In this document: positions 32,306 through 41,624 of the stretch, piece after piece
How positions within the stretch are numbered: position 1 is the stretch's first letter
Layout: each line of letters opens with the position of its first letter
Assembly: GCF_025506355.1 (NCBI RefSeq)
Contig: NZ_JANZYP010000038.1
Coordinates: 26,564-90,563, forward strand
Reading direction: 5' to 3'
Source: Sphaerisporangium corydalis
GTDB lineage: Bacteria > Actinomycetota > Actinomycetes > Streptosporangiales > Streptosporangiaceae
Length of the DNA: 64,000 nucleotides
Position numbers and translations under genes: made by a program
Notes under the pieces: generated by a model
Databases searched by the model: none
What the model was told of the DNA's origin: nothing
Seen by the model: the letters and a program-made list of their open reading frames with translations, nothing else

Positions 32306-32334
32306 TTGACGCTCCCACTCGGATCGTATAGGAA
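32306..32334 (+). promoter_or_regulatory. Putative promoter and operator of the ABC cassette
   Basis: TTGACG at 32306-32311 and TAGGAA at 32329-32334 are 17 bp apart. AGGAAAGG at about 32330-32337 mirrors CCTTTCCT at about 32253-32260 on the other side of the divergent region; these could be regulator half-sites. Pattern-based only. Confidence 0.4.
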
Positions 32335-32502
32335 AGGTGGCGGATGTCGGCCACCCTTCACCCATCGCGGAACCGCCCGCCATCGCTCCGCTTCGATCAG
32401 CTGGAGCTCCCATGAGCCGGCAACACGCCTGAACGACCCGGCGACCGCTCGGCGAAGCACGCGGCAAGGCTCCAGAGGCCCCCCCAGAAAGCAGGCAAGA
32501 AG

Positions 32503-33933
32503 ATGCGGTATCCACAGCGAACAGGACGACCGTCCGCTCCCGGTCGAACGGTGCGGCTGGCGACGGCGGCCATGCTGGTGGCCACGACCGTGGCGGCGTG
32601 CGGCGGCGGCCAGGACGACGGCGCGAAGGCGAGCGCCCCCAAGGCGCCGGCGACCATCCCGGAGCTCACCAAGGACCCGCTGACCCTCAGCTTCATCTGG
32701 TTCGACTGGCCCCCCGCCCACGCGCTGGAAGCCTTCGCGAACGCGGAGTACAAAAAAGAGCGGCCGAACGCGACCATCAAGGTCAACACCGTGCCGAACG
32801 CGAACTGGCACGACGCGATGTTCACCCAGTTCGCCGCGCACAAGACCGACTTCGACATCCCGATCCTGGACTCGCAGCACATCGGCGAGGCCGTGACGAA
32901 CGGCAACATCCTCGACATCACCGACTTCGTCAAGACGAACATCGACGTCAAAGCCTACAACCCGTACCTCCTGGCGGCCTACGGCCAGTTCCCCCAGGCG
33001 GAGACCGGCAAGCGCGACGAGAACGCCAGCCTGTACGGACTGCCGCTGCTCGGCGACACCTGGACGATGATCTACCGCAAGGACCTGATCGGCGACAAGC
33101 CACCGCAGACCTGGGACCAGATGATCTCGGTCGCCGAGAAGTGCCAGAAGGACCACCCTGGCGTCAGCGGGCTCGCTTTCCACCAGGCCAACGGCTCCGA
33201 CGCCGCGGCCGTGACCTACAACACGGTCAACGGCGTCTACGGCGGCAACCTCTGGAACGCCAAGACGCGCAAGATCGACGGCGTCATCAACGACGCCGCG
33301 GGCCAGGAGGCGATGGACGTCCTGGTCAACAAGATGAAGCCGCTGACCGCCAAGGGCTCGGGCAACTGGTTCATCGACGAGGTGAACGCGGCGGTCGCCC
33401 AGGGCAAGGCATGCATCGCGTTCAACTGGATCGCCGCGAGCGGCGGCCTGCTCGACCCGAAGCAGTCGACGCTCGGCACCACGCGGGAGCAGATCCTCGA
33501 CAAGCTGGGTTTCGCCACCCTGCCGAGCCAGAAGACGAACCTGGTTCCCCTCGGCGGCATGGGGATGCACGTGTCGGCCTACTCCCCCAAGGCGAACCAG
33601 GCCGAGGCCCTGAACTTCATGAAGTGGTTCGAGCGGGCCGACATCCAGAAGAAGTGGGCCGCGGCCGGTGGCGTGCCATCGCGTACGGACGCCCTGGAGT
33701 CGCCCGAGTTCCTCAATGCCGGGCCGTTCAACCAGGTGTACACCGACTCGGTCGCGCGGATGCGGGACATGTGGAACGTCCCCGAGTACGCGCGCCTCGT
33801 CGACATCGAGAACACCAACGTGAACGCGGCCCTCAACGGCGCGAAGAAGCCGAAGGACGCGCTCGACGACATCGCCAAGGAGCAGCAGGGCGTCCTCGAC
33901 TCCGGCAGCCGCAAGGGCGGCGGCGGACTGTGA
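32503..33933 (+). CDS. ABC transporter extracellular solute-binding lipoprotein
   Basis: The 476-residue protein has a lipoprotein signal: arginines, a hydrophobic core (RLATAAMLVATTVAACGGG) and Cys33 as lipidation site. The mature part is a family-1 sugar-binding protein (WFDWPPAHALEAFANAEYKK; YGLPLLGDTWTMIYRKDL; GGMGMHVSAYSPKANQAEAL). It would capture a sugar or polyol and deliver it to the two permeases that follow. AGCAGGCAAGAAG precedes the ATG. The next gene's GTG overlaps its stop (GTGA). Confidence 0.9.
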   Translation: MRYPQRTGRPSAPGRTVRLATAAMLVATTVAACGGGQDDGAKASAPKAPATIPELTKDPLTLSFIWFDWPPAHALEAFANAEYKKERPNATIKVNTVPNANWHDAMFTQFAAHKTDFDIPILDSQHIGEAVTNGNILDITDFVKTNIDVKAYNPYLLAAYGQFPQAETGKRDENASLYGLPLLGDTWTMIYRKDLIGDKPPQTWDQMISVAEKCQKDHPGVSGLAFHQANGSDAAAVTYNTVNGVYGGNLWNAKTRKIDGVINDAAGQEAMDVLVNKMKPLTAKGSGNWFIDEVNAAVAQGKACIAFNWIAASGGLLDPKQSTLGTTREQILDKLGFATLPSQKTNLVPLGGMGMHVSAYSPKANQAEALNFMKWFERADIQKKWAAAGGVPSRTDALESPEFLNAGPFNQVYTDSVARMRDMWNVPEYARLVDIENTNVNAALNGAKKPKDALDDIAKEQQGVLDSGSRKGGGGL

Positions 33934-34880
33934 GTGACCCCGCCCCTCTGACGACCGACCGCCCCGGGCAGGTGGCGTCCGCGACGCCGCCCGCACGGGG
34001 TCGGTCCCGCCGGTTGAGCGACCGCGGGCTCGCCGTGGCCTTCATCTCCCCCGCGCTGCTGCTGTTGCTCGCGATGTCGGTGTTCCCGTTGCTGTGGGCG
34101 TTGTACCTGTCCTTCACCGACTACTCGGCCACCCGCGGGGGGCCGGCCCACTTCCTCTGGTTCGAGAACTACACCGCCATCCTGGCTTCGGCGCAGGTCC
34201 ACCTGAGGGCCCTGACGACGTTGATCTACGTGGTCGGCGCGGTCGCCCTGCAGACCGTGCTCGGTTTCACCATCGCCTACCTGATCTCGCGGCGCACGCA
34301 CGGGCGGGGACTGCTGACCACTCTGTTCCTGGTCCCGATGATGCTGTCGCCCGTCGTGGTCGGGCTGTTCTGGCGATTCATGCTCGACGCGCAGTTCGGC
34401 GTGATCAACAGCATGCTCGGCTCGCTCGGCCTGGGGCAGGTGGAGTGGCTCACCCGGCAGCGAACGGCACTGATCTCCCTGATCGTGGTCGACACCTGGC
34501 AGTGGACGCCGTTCATCATGCTCATCGCGCTCGCGGGCCTCACCGCGGTTCCCAAGTACCTGTACGAGGCCGCCTCGATCGACCGGGCGTCCGAGTGGTT
34601 CCGGTTCCGCACCATCACCCTTCCGCTGGTGTGGCCGCTGCTCCTCATCGCCGTGTTGTTCAGGGCCATCGAGGCCTTCCGGCTGTTCGACCTCGTCTAC
34701 ATCCTCACCAGCGGAGGCCCGGGGGTCTCCACCGAGACGTTGTCGTTCCACGTCTACAAGGTCGCGTTCCTGGGCTTCAACACCGGAACCGCCTCGGCGT
34801 ACGGGATCCTCATGGTCCTCGTCGTCATCGTCCTCACGCAGCTCTACCTGCGCTACTTGAACAAGCTCAAGGAGGACTGA
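33930..34880 (+). CDS. ABC sugar permease, MalF/UgpA type
   Basis: The 316-residue protein has about six transmembrane helices after a 30-residue lead and the permease EAA loop (LYEAASIDRASEWFRFRTITLP, near residue 215), which contacts the ATPases. The GTG at 33930 overlaps the binding-protein stop and the final TGA overlaps the next ATG (TGATG). It forms the membrane channel with the second permease. Confidence 0.9.
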   Translation: MSDPAPLTTDRPGQVASATPPARGRSRRLSDRGLAVAFISPALLLLLAMSVFPLLWALYLSFTDYSATRGGPAHFLWFENYTAILASAQVHLRALTTLIYVVGAVALQTVLGFTIAYLISRRTHGRGLLTTLFLVPMMLSPVVVGLFWRFMLDAQFGVINSMLGSLGLGQVEWLTRQRTALISLIVVDTWQWTPFIMLIALAGLTAVPKYLYEAASIDRASEWFRFRTITLPLVWPLLLIAVLFRAIEAFRLFDLVYILTSGGPGVSTETLSFHVYKVAFLGFNTGTASAYGILMVLVVIVLTQLYLRYLNKLKED

Positions 34881-35791
34881 TGGCCGTCTCCGCCCACGAG
34901 GCCGTGTCCCCAGGTCCTGTCCGGGATCACACGCCCCCCGCGCGCCGCTCCGGCGGCAGGGGCCGCTCCGTGCTGGAGGTCGCGCTGCTGACCGTACTGG
35001 CCGTCGTGATGCTCTTTCCGGTGCTGTGGATGATCGAGACGTCCATCAAGGAGAACCGGGACGTCTACGCCATCCCGGCCAAGTTCTTCGACTTCAAGGT
35101 CACTTTGGACCATTTCAGGGACGTGTTCGTCGCCTCCGGCGGCGGTCCTTCGACCTTGTCCGTCTCGTTCCTCAACTCCGTCGTGGTCGCCGGGGTCTCC
35201 ACGGTGCTGGCCACCGTGCTGGGGGTCCCGGCGGCCTGGGCCTACTCACGCTTCGGCGTGAAGGCCAAGAAGGACCAGCTGTTCTTCATCCTGTCCACCC
35301 GCTTCATGCCGCCCGTGGTGGTCGTGATCCCGATCTTCCTCATGTACCGCCAGGCCGGGCTCATCAACACCCAGCTCGGCCTGATCCTCATCTACGCCGC
35401 GTTCAACGTCCCGTTCACGATCTGGATGATGAAGGGGTTCGTCGACGAGGTCCCCCCGGAGTACGAGGACGCCGCCATGCTCGACGGCTACACCCGCCTG
35501 CAGGCGTTCCGGCGGTACACCCTTCCCCTGCTTTTGCCCGGCATCGCCGCGACGGCGGTCTTCGCACTCATCTTCTCGTGGAACGAGTTCGTGTTCGCCA
35601 TCTTCCTCACCTCCAGCGACAACGTGCGGACGGCCCCGCCCGCCATCGCCGGCCTCATCGGTGGCACCACCGTGGACTGGGGTCTGGTGGCCGCCGCCTC
35701 CGTGGTGTTCGCCCTGCCGGTGCTCGTCTTCGCCTACCTGGTGCGCAAGCACCTCGTCGCCGGTGTGACGCTCGGGGCGGTGCGGCGCTGA
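34880..35791 (+). CDS. ABC sugar permease, MalG/UgpE type
   Basis: The 303-residue protein has six predicted helices, the MalG-like N-terminus (LEVALLTVLAVVMLFPVLWM) and the EAA loop YEDAAMLDGYTRLQAFRRYT near residue 205. It starts and ends in TGATG overlaps with its neighbours, so its translation is coupled to the first permease and first ATPase. Confidence 0.9.
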   Translation: MAVSAHEAVSPGPVRDHTPPARRSGGRGRSVLEVALLTVLAVVMLFPVLWMIETSIKENRDVYAIPAKFFDFKVTLDHFRDVFVASGGGPSTLSVSFLNSVVVAGVSTVLATVLGVPAAWAYSRFGVKAKKDQLFFILSTRFMPPVVVVIPIFLMYRQAGLINTQLGLILIYAAFNVPFTIWMMKGFVDEVPPEYEDAAMLDGYTRLQAFRRYTLPLLLPGIAATAVFALIFSWNEFVFAIFLTSSDNVRTAPPAIAGLIGGTTVDWGLVAAASVVFALPVLVFAYLVRKHLVAGVTLGAVRR

Positions 35792-36858
35792 TGGCGGGCA
35801 TCGAGGTGACCGCCCTGCACAAGCGCTACCCGGACGGGACGGTCGCGGTCGACCACGTGGACCTGTCCATCGGCGACGGCGAGCTGTTCGTGATGCTCGG
35901 CCCTTCGGGTTGCGGCAAGACGACCACGCTGCGGGCCATCGCCGGCCTGGAGAGGCAGACGACGGGCGACATCCGCATCGGCGACACGCTGGTCAACGAC
36001 CTGCCGCCCGCCGAGCGCGACATCGCGATGGTGTTCCAGTTCTACGCCCTCTACCCGCATCTGCGGACCCGCGACAACCTGGCGTTCCCGCTGCGGGCCG
36101 AAGGGCTGCCCAAGGCGGAGGTGCGCGAGCGGGTCGACGAGGCCGCCCGGCTGATGCGGCTCGGTCCGCTCATGGACCGGCGGCCGCGCCGGCTGTCCGG
36201 CGGGGAGCAGCAGCGCGTCGCGCTCGCTCGCGCCCTGGTGCGGCGACCGCGCGCGTTCCTCATGGACGAACCGCTCACCAATCTGGACGCGGAGCTGAGG
36301 GCGGACATGCGCACGGAGATCAAGCACCTGCAGGGGGAGCTCGGGACGACGATGGTCTACGTCACCCACGACCAGGTCGAGGCGATGTCGCTCGGTCACA
36401 GGATCGCCATCCTCAACAAGGGCCGCGTCGAGCAGATCGGCACGCCGCTGGAGGTCTACGACCGTCCGGCGAGTCTTTTCTGCGCCGCGTTCATCGGCTC
36501 CCCGCCGATGAACCTGATCGACGTGGAGGTGGCCGACGGGAAGCTGCGCGGTCAGGGCGGGCTGGTCCTCACGCCACCGCCAGGTCTGCCGCGCGACCGT
36601 GGCCTGGTCGCGGGCGTCCGGCCGGAGGCGCTGGAGGTCACAGAACCGGGGGCGGAACGTTCGGTCCCGGCCCGCGTGGTCTCGGCGGAGTGGCTGGGCG
36701 ACGAGCTCATCTACGTGGTCGACCACGGCGGCCGGCGCGACGTACGGGTCCGGATGCCACCGACCGTCCGTTTCGCCGCCGACGCACCGGTCGGGCTGCG
36801 GCACACCGGCGGGACCCCGGCGGTCTACGACGTGAGCACGGAAGAGCTGGTGGCCTGA
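35791..36858 (+). CDS. ABC transporter ATPase 1 (MalK/UgpC type)
   Basis: The 355-residue protein has a complete ATPase core: Walker A GPSGCGKTTT, Q-loop FQFYALYP, signature LSGGEQQRVALARAL, Walker B FLMDEPLTNLD and the switch histidine in VYVTHDQVEAM. The C-terminal 120 residues are a TOBE-like regulatory domain. All catalytic residues are intact. It partners the second, different ATPase encoded directly after it (TGATG overlap). Confidence 0.92.
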   Translation: MAGIEVTALHKRYPDGTVAVDHVDLSIGDGELFVMLGPSGCGKTTTLRAIAGLERQTTGDIRIGDTLVNDLPPAERDIAMVFQFYALYPHLRTRDNLAFPLRAEGLPKAEVRERVDEAARLMRLGPLMDRRPRRLSGGEQQRVALARALVRRPRAFLMDEPLTNLDAELRADMRTEIKHLQGELGTTMVYVTHDQVEAMSLGHRIAILNKGRVEQIGTPLEVYDRPASLFCAAFIGSPPMNLIDVEVADGKLRGQGGLVLTPPPGLPRDRGLVAGVRPEALEVTEPGAERSVPARVVSAEWLGDELIYVVDHGGRRDVRVRMPPTVRFAADAPVGLRHTGGTPAVYDVSTEELVA

Positions 36859-37934
36859 TGGGAACCGTGGCGGTGTACGGGCTGTGCAAGTCCTTCGGCA
36901 AGGTCCAGGCCATGGACGGGGTGACGCTGGACGTGCCGGACGGGTCGTTCTTCGTCGTGCTCGGACCCTCCGGGGCGGGCAAGACGACGACCCTGCGAGC
37001 GATCGCCGGCCTTGAGAAGCTGGACGCCGGGTCGGTGCGTCTGGACGGGACGGACGCGACCGGTGACACCCCGGCCGCACGCGACCTGGCCATGGTCTTC
37101 CAGAACTACGCCCTCTACCCGCGGCACACGGTGTACGAGAACATCGCTTCGCCGCTGCGGGCACGCCGCCGTTCTTCGAGCGAGATCGCCGCCGCCGTCG
37201 AGCGGATGTCGACCCTGCTGCACATCGAACCCCTGCTGCGGCGTCGTCCCGCGCAGTTGTCGGGCGGTGAGATGCAGCGTGTCGCCCTGGCCCGGGCGCT
37301 GGTCCGCCGCCCTCGCGCGTTTCTCATGGACGAGCCGCTGACGAACCTCGACCTCAAGCTCCGCGTCGAGATGCGCACCGAGCTCACCCGCATCCACCGG
37401 AGCCTCGGAGCGACCTTCGTCTACGTGACCAACGACCAGGTCGAGGCCCTGTCCATGGCCGACCAGGTCGCGGTGCTCAAGGAGGGGAAGGTGCAACAGG
37501 TCGGAACGCCGGCCGAGGTGTACGAGCGTCCGGCCAACCAGTGGGTCGCGGGCTTCGTCGGGAGCCCGCAGATCAGCCTGCTCGCCTGCCACGCCGAGGG
37601 AGATCGCCTGGTCGGGGCGGACGGCTGGACGCTGCCTCGGCCCCGCTGGACCACGGCCGAGGACGGTCGCCCGCTGCTGCTGGGCCTGCGCGCGGAGGAC
37701 CTGTCCGTCGAGCGGCGTGGGAACGCGTCGTTGCCGGGTGAGCTCTACGGCCTCGAGCCGCTCGGTGACCGGACGGTGGTCGACGTCCGGGTGGGGACGG
37801 AGATCCTCAAGGTCAAGGCACGACCCACCGTCACCGGTACGCCGGGCGAGCGGCTGCTCGTCACGGTCGACCTGGACCGTGCGCACCTGTTCGACGCGGG
37901 CACCGGGCTGGCGCTGTCCGAGGCCGGGAGATAA
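36858..37934 (+). CDS. ABC transporter ATPase 2 with Asn in place of the switch His
   Basis: The 358-residue protein has Walker A GPSGAGKTTT, Q-loop FQNYALYP, signature LSGGEMQRVALARAL and Walker B FLMDEPLTNLD, but the H-loop reads VYVTNDQVEAL: Asn replaces the conserved His. The codon is AAC, read clearly in the sequence at about 37431-37433. With ATPase 1 intact, a heterodimer with one degenerate ATP site is likely. Polyol transporters with two ATPases exist (for example rhizobial GlpS/GlpT). It ends the transport part of the cassette; the aldehyde dehydrogenase follows after 67 bp. Confidence 0.9.
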   Translation: MGTVAVYGLCKSFGKVQAMDGVTLDVPDGSFFVVLGPSGAGKTTTLRAIAGLEKLDAGSVRLDGTDATGDTPAARDLAMVFQNYALYPRHTVYENIASPLRARRRSSSEIAAAVERMSTLLHIEPLLRRRPAQLSGGEMQRVALARALVRRPRAFLMDEPLTNLDLKLRVEMRTELTRIHRSLGATFVYVTNDQVEALSMADQVAVLKEGKVQQVGTPAEVYERPANQWVAGFVGSPQISLLACHAEGDRLVGADGWTLPRPRWTTAEDGRPLLLGLRAEDLSVERRGNASLPGELYGLEPLGDRTVVDVRVGTEILKVKARPTVTGTPGERLLVTVDLDRAHLFDAGTGLALSEAGR

Positions 37935-38001
37935 GCGCGCGGGGCGGCGACGTCAGCATGCGCCAGCGGACATCACCAAGAACATCACAGGAGGCGACGC
38001 A

Positions 38002-39462
38002 TTGAGTGACCCGATGAACGTCCTGGCCCCCGAGCACCGGCGGCTCCGGATCGGCGACGCCTGGCGCGACGCCGCCGGCGGAGCCACCTTCGCCGTCGAG
38101 GACCCGGCCACCGGCGAGACCATCGCCGAGGTGCCGGACGCCGGCGCCGTCGACGGGCTCGCCGCTCTGGACGCGGCGAGCAAGGCGATGGCGGAGTGGG
38201 CGGCGACCCCGCCGCGGAAACGGTCAGAGCTGCTGACCGCGACGTACCGGGCACTGACCGGGCGATCCGAGGAGGTCGCCCGGCTGATAACGCTCGAGAT
38301 GGGCAAGCCGCTCGCCGAGGCCCGGGCAGAGGTGGCCTACGGCGCCGAGTTCTTCCGTTGGTTCGCCGAGGAGGCGGTGCGCGTCGAGGGGCGCTACAAC
38401 ACCGCTCCCGCTGGTGGATATCGCATCCTCACCGTGCCGAAGCCGGTCGGACCGTGCGTCTTCGTGACGCCCTGGAACTTCCCGTTGGCCATGGGTGCCC
38501 GCAAGATCGCTCCCGCGCTGGCGGCGGGCTGCACGACGATCACCAAGCCGGCGGCCCAGACACCGCTCACCATGCTGTTCCTGGCCCGCGTCATGGAAGA
38601 GGCCGGCGTTCCCCCGGGCGTCGTCAACGTCGTGACGACCGAGCGTGCCGGCGAGGTGGTCTCAGCACTGCTGGCCGACCGCCGGACCCGCAAGCTCTCG
38701 TTCACCGGGTCGACCGAGGTCGGGCGCGTGCTGCTCCGGCAGGCGGCGGACAACGTGCTGCGCACCTCCATGGAACTGGGCGGCAACGCGGCCCTGATCG
38801 TGTGCGCCGACGCGGACCTGGACGTCGCGCTCGACGGTGCCATGGTGGCCAAGATGCGCAACATCGGGGAGTCCTGCATCGCGGCCAACCGGATCTACGT
38901 CGAGGAGCCGGTGCGCGAGGAGTTCACGGCGCGCTTCGCCGACCGGATGGGCGCGCTCTCGATGGGCCATGGTCTCGACGACGGCGTGGACGTCGGGGCG
39001 TTGATCGACGAGGCCTCGGTCACCAAGATCGACGAGCTCGTCGCCGACGCGGTCGGCCGCGGCGCCCGTGTCCTGATGGGCGGCCGGCGTCCGGACGGGC
39101 CGGGCCACTTCTACCCGCCCACGGTCCTCGTCGACGTGCCCGAAGACGCGCGGATGCTGCGGGCGGAGATCTTCGGCCCGGTGGCGCCGATCATCTCGTT
39201 CACGTCCGACGACGAGGTGATGGCGAAGGCCAACGACACCGAGCACGGCCTGGTCGGATACGTCTTCACCCGTGACCTCCGGCGGGCGCTCCGGTTCACC
39301 GAGGGGCTGGAGACAGGGATGGTCGGCATCAACCGTGGTCTGATCTCGGACCCCTCGGCCCCGTTCGGAGGCGTGAAGCAGTCCGGGATCGGCAAGGAGG
39401 GGTCGCACGAAGGCATCCTCGAGTACCTCGACGTCACCTACGCGGCGATCGACCTGCCGTGA
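38002..39462 (+). CDS. NAD(P)-dependent aldehyde dehydrogenase (succinate-semialdehyde type)
   Basis: The 486-residue protein has the ALDH motifs TPWNFPLAMGARKIAPALAA, the glycine motif FTGSTEVGR, the general-base Glu in MELGGNAALIV and the nucleophile Cys in NIGESCIAANRIYV. The closing motif FGGVKQSGIGKEG matches GabD-like enzymes. The start is a TTG at 38002, seven bases after GGAGG; ATG 38014 is an alternative. It lies just after the ABC cassette and before the iron-type alcohol dehydrogenase: the pair could oxidise an imported alcohol or polyol to the acid. Confidence 0.9.
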   Translation: MSDPMNVLAPEHRRLRIGDAWRDAAGGATFAVEDPATGETIAEVPDAGAVDGLAALDAASKAMAEWAATPPRKRSELLTATYRALTGRSEEVARLITLEMGKPLAEARAEVAYGAEFFRWFAEEAVRVEGRYNTAPAGGYRILTVPKPVGPCVFVTPWNFPLAMGARKIAPALAAGCTTITKPAAQTPLTMLFLARVMEEAGVPPGVVNVVTTERAGEVVSALLADRRTRKLSFTGSTEVGRVLLRQAADNVLRTSMELGGNAALIVCADADLDVALDGAMVAKMRNIGESCIAANRIYVEEPVREEFTARFADRMGALSMGHGLDDGVDVGALIDEASVTKIDELVADAVGRGARVLMGGRRPDGPGHFYPPTVLVDVPEDARMLRAEIFGPVAPIISFTSDDEVMAKANDTEHGLVGYVFTRDLRRALRFTEGLETGMVGINRGLISDPSAPFGGVKQSGIGKEGSHEGILEYLDVTYAAIDLP

Positions 39463-39516
39463 CCGGCCCGCTGCTCGCCCAGCAGATCACCGCCGACGTT
39501 CCAGAGAGGCACTGAC

Positions 39517-40746
39517 ATGCTTGAGACCGTCCGCGGACCACGCCAGCTGATCGTGGGCGAAGGGGTCGCGCAGAACATCCCACGCGTGGTGGCCGAGTGC
39601 GGCTCGCGCGTCCTCATCGTGACCGACCGGATTCTCCTGGGGCAGCCGGGCGTGGCCGAGATCGTGGCCGCCGTGCGGGAGAAGGTCGACGTCGTCGGGG
39701 TGTTCGCCGACGCGACTGCGGACGTGCCGCTCACCGATGTCGCCCTGGCCGTCTCGGTCGCCGCGGAGGTGGACGCCGACGTCATCCTCGCCATCGGGGG
39801 TGGCACGGTGATCGACCTCGCCAAAATCGTCGGCGTCATCCGGCGCCACGGTGGATCGCCGCGCGACTTCTACGGCGAGTCGAAGGTGCCGGGGCCGACG
39901 ATTCCCCTCGTCGCGGTCCCGACGACGTCAGGCACCGGCTCCGAGCTCACGCCCGTCTCGGTGTTGACCGACCCGGACCGCGAGCTGAAGGTGGGGGTCT
40001 CCAGCGTCCACATCGTGCCCGACTTCGCCATCGTCGACCCCGAGCTCACCTACACCTGCCCCGCGACCGTCACCGCCCACTCCGGCATCGACGCGTTCTG
40101 TCACGCGGTGGAGAGCTACACCGCGCGACCCCGGGCCCACGGACCACGCGACCCGGTGGAGCAGGTCTTCCTCGGCCGCAACCCGATCACCGACCACTAC
40201 GCGCTCCTGGCCGCGAAGCGGATCGCCCGCAGCCTGCCCCACGTCGTCAGGGACGGAGGCGACAAGGACGCGCGCGCGGACATGTCCTATGGGTCCATGC
40301 TGGCCGGGCTCGCGTTCTCCCACGCGGGCAACGCGGCTCCGCACGCCCTCCAGTACCCCATCGGCGCGGCCACCCACACACCGCACGGCCTGGGCGTCGG
40401 GCTGCTGCTGCCCTACGCGCTGGACGCGGCCAGGGATGCCATCGGCGACCGGCTGGCCATCCTCGCCGGGGTGTGCGGGCTCGACGTGACCGGCGCCTCG
40501 GACGCCGAGGCCGCGGACACGTTCCTCACCTGGCTCGACGGGCTCCTCGCCGGCATCGGCATCCCTGCCACCTTGGCGGACATCGGCGTGGCACGCGCCG
40601 ACCTCCCGCGCTTCGCGGAGATGGCCGGTGGCGTCACCCGCCTGATCCAGAACCATCCAGGCCCGACCGACCCCGCCAGCCTGACCGCGATCCTCGAAGC
40701 GGCCTGGACCGGGGACCGACACGCCCTGACTCCGAAGCAGAGCTAG
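39517..40746 (+). CDS. Iron-containing alcohol dehydrogenase
   Basis: The 409-residue protein has the NAD-binding GGGTVIDLAKIV and TTSGTGSEL motifs and the metal-binding His region (SGIDAFCHAVESYT; HAGNAAPHALQYPI; THTPHGLGVGLLL) of group III iron-dependent dehydrogenases. GAGAGGCACTGAC precedes the ATG. It completes the GntR-controlled cassette. It probably oxidises a hydroxy acid or alcohol imported by the transporter. Confidence 0.9.
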   Translation: MLETVRGPRQLIVGEGVAQNIPRVVAECGSRVLIVTDRILLGQPGVAEIVAAVREKVDVVGVFADATADVPLTDVALAVSVAAEVDADVILAIGGGTVIDLAKIVGVIRRHGGSPRDFYGESKVPGPTIPLVAVPTTSGTGSELTPVSVLTDPDRELKVGVSSVHIVPDFAIVDPELTYTCPATVTAHSGIDAFCHAVESYTARPRAHGPRDPVEQVFLGRNPITDHYALLAAKRIARSLPHVVRDGGDKDARADMSYGSMLAGLAFSHAGNAAPHALQYPIGAATHTPHGLGVGLLLPYALDAARDAIGDRLAILAGVCGLDVTGASDAEAADTFLTWLDGLLAGIGIPATLADIGVARADLPRFAEMAGGVTRLIQNHPGPTDPASLTAILEAAWTGDRHALTPKQS

Positions 40747-40847
40747 TGCCGGGCCTTTCACACGACGACGAGTTCCCCGCCCCACCCTGGGTCTCGAATC
40801 ACCCAGGAACTCCGATTCCGGTTCCTCATCGGCGGATCGATCGGCCG

Positions 40848-41528
40848 CTACCCTGGCCCGGCGTCGTGGACGATGAGGGCCAGCTGAACCCGGTTGTCCA
40901 GGGCAGCCTTGGTGAGAATGCGGGAGATGTACCCCTTCACGGTGCCCACGCTCACGTGCAGCTCACCGGCGATCACCGCGTTCGGCTTCCCCTGGCCGAC
41001 CGCCAGCGCCACCTCGCGCTCCCGCTCACTCAGCCGCGCCAGCACCTGACGGGCGTCGGTACGTCGCCGGTTCTCCTCCTCGGGCGCCAGGTGGGCGATC
41101 AGCTTGCGCGTGACGCTCGGCGACAGGATCGGCTCCCCCGCCACGACCTTCCGCACGGCGTCCACGATGCCCTCCGGCGGGGTGTCCTTGAGCAGGAATC
41201 CGCTCGCCCCCGACCGCAACGCCCTGAAGACCAGCTCGTCGGCGTCGAACGTGGTGAGCACCACCACCTCGGGCGCCCCCGCCTTCGCCCGCAGCCGGCG
41301 GGTCGCCTCGATGCCGTCGAGGCCGTTCATCCGGATGTCCATGAGCACCACGTCCGGAGCGTGCTCGGCCACGGCGCTCTCCACCTCGCCGCCGTCGGCC
41401 ACCGCGCCGACGATGCGCAGGTCGGGGACGCCTTTGAGCATCAACGTCAGACCGGCGCGTACGAGGGCGTCGTCGTCCACGATCAGCACCCGGATCGGCG
41501 CGCTCTCGTCGGCTCTCACCCGGGCCAT
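40848..41528 (-). CDS. NarL/LuxR-type response regulator
   Basis: The 226-residue protein has a receiver domain (VLIVDDDALVRAGL; phosphoacceptor in VVLMDIRMNG; Lys in GFLLKDTPPEG) and a C-terminal LuxR HTH (LSEREREVALAVGQGKPNAV; VGTVKGYISRILTKA). It is the partner of the histidine kinase gene upstream on the same strand. The gap of 79 bp between them is filled by a 46-bp tandem duplication of the kinase 3' end. ATG 41528 is used; GTG three codons later is possible. Confidence 0.92.
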   Translation of the reverse strand: MARVRADESAPIRVLIVDDDALVRAGLTLMLKGVPDLRIVGAVADGGEVESAVAEHAPDVVLMDIRMNGLDGIEATRRLRAKAGAPEVVVLTTFDADELVFRALRSGASGFLLKDTPPEGIVDAVRKVVAGEPILSPSVTRKLIAHLAPEEENRRRTDARQVLARLSEREREVALAVGQGKPNAVIAGELHVSVGTVKGYISRILTKAALDNRVQLALIVHDAGPG

Positions 41529-41532
41529 GCTA

Positions 41533-41624
41533 GCCAGGCCCTTCGCGATGTGACCGCGCCCTCACGCCGGCCACGGCAGCCAGGCCCTTCGCGATGTGAC
41601 CACACCCTCACGCCGGCCACGGCA
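41533..41624. repeat. 46-bp tandem duplication at the kinase 3' end
   Basis: The unit GCCAGGCCCTTCGCGATGTG (first 20 bases) begins at 41533 and again at 41579; the two copies differ at about three positions (CGCG against CACA). Each copy includes the TGA and the last codons of the kinase (LPWPA). The real kinase stop is in the inner copy at 41608-41610; the outer copy carries a relic stop at 41562-41564. The duplication has moved the kinase and regulator genes apart. Confidence 0.85.

Noticed and set aside
32598..33929. The first two thirds of a 760-codon plus-strand ORF over the solute-binding protein
   Set aside because: Arg/Gly-rich shadow of the lipoprotein frame; only its end, from GTG 33930, is the real permease.
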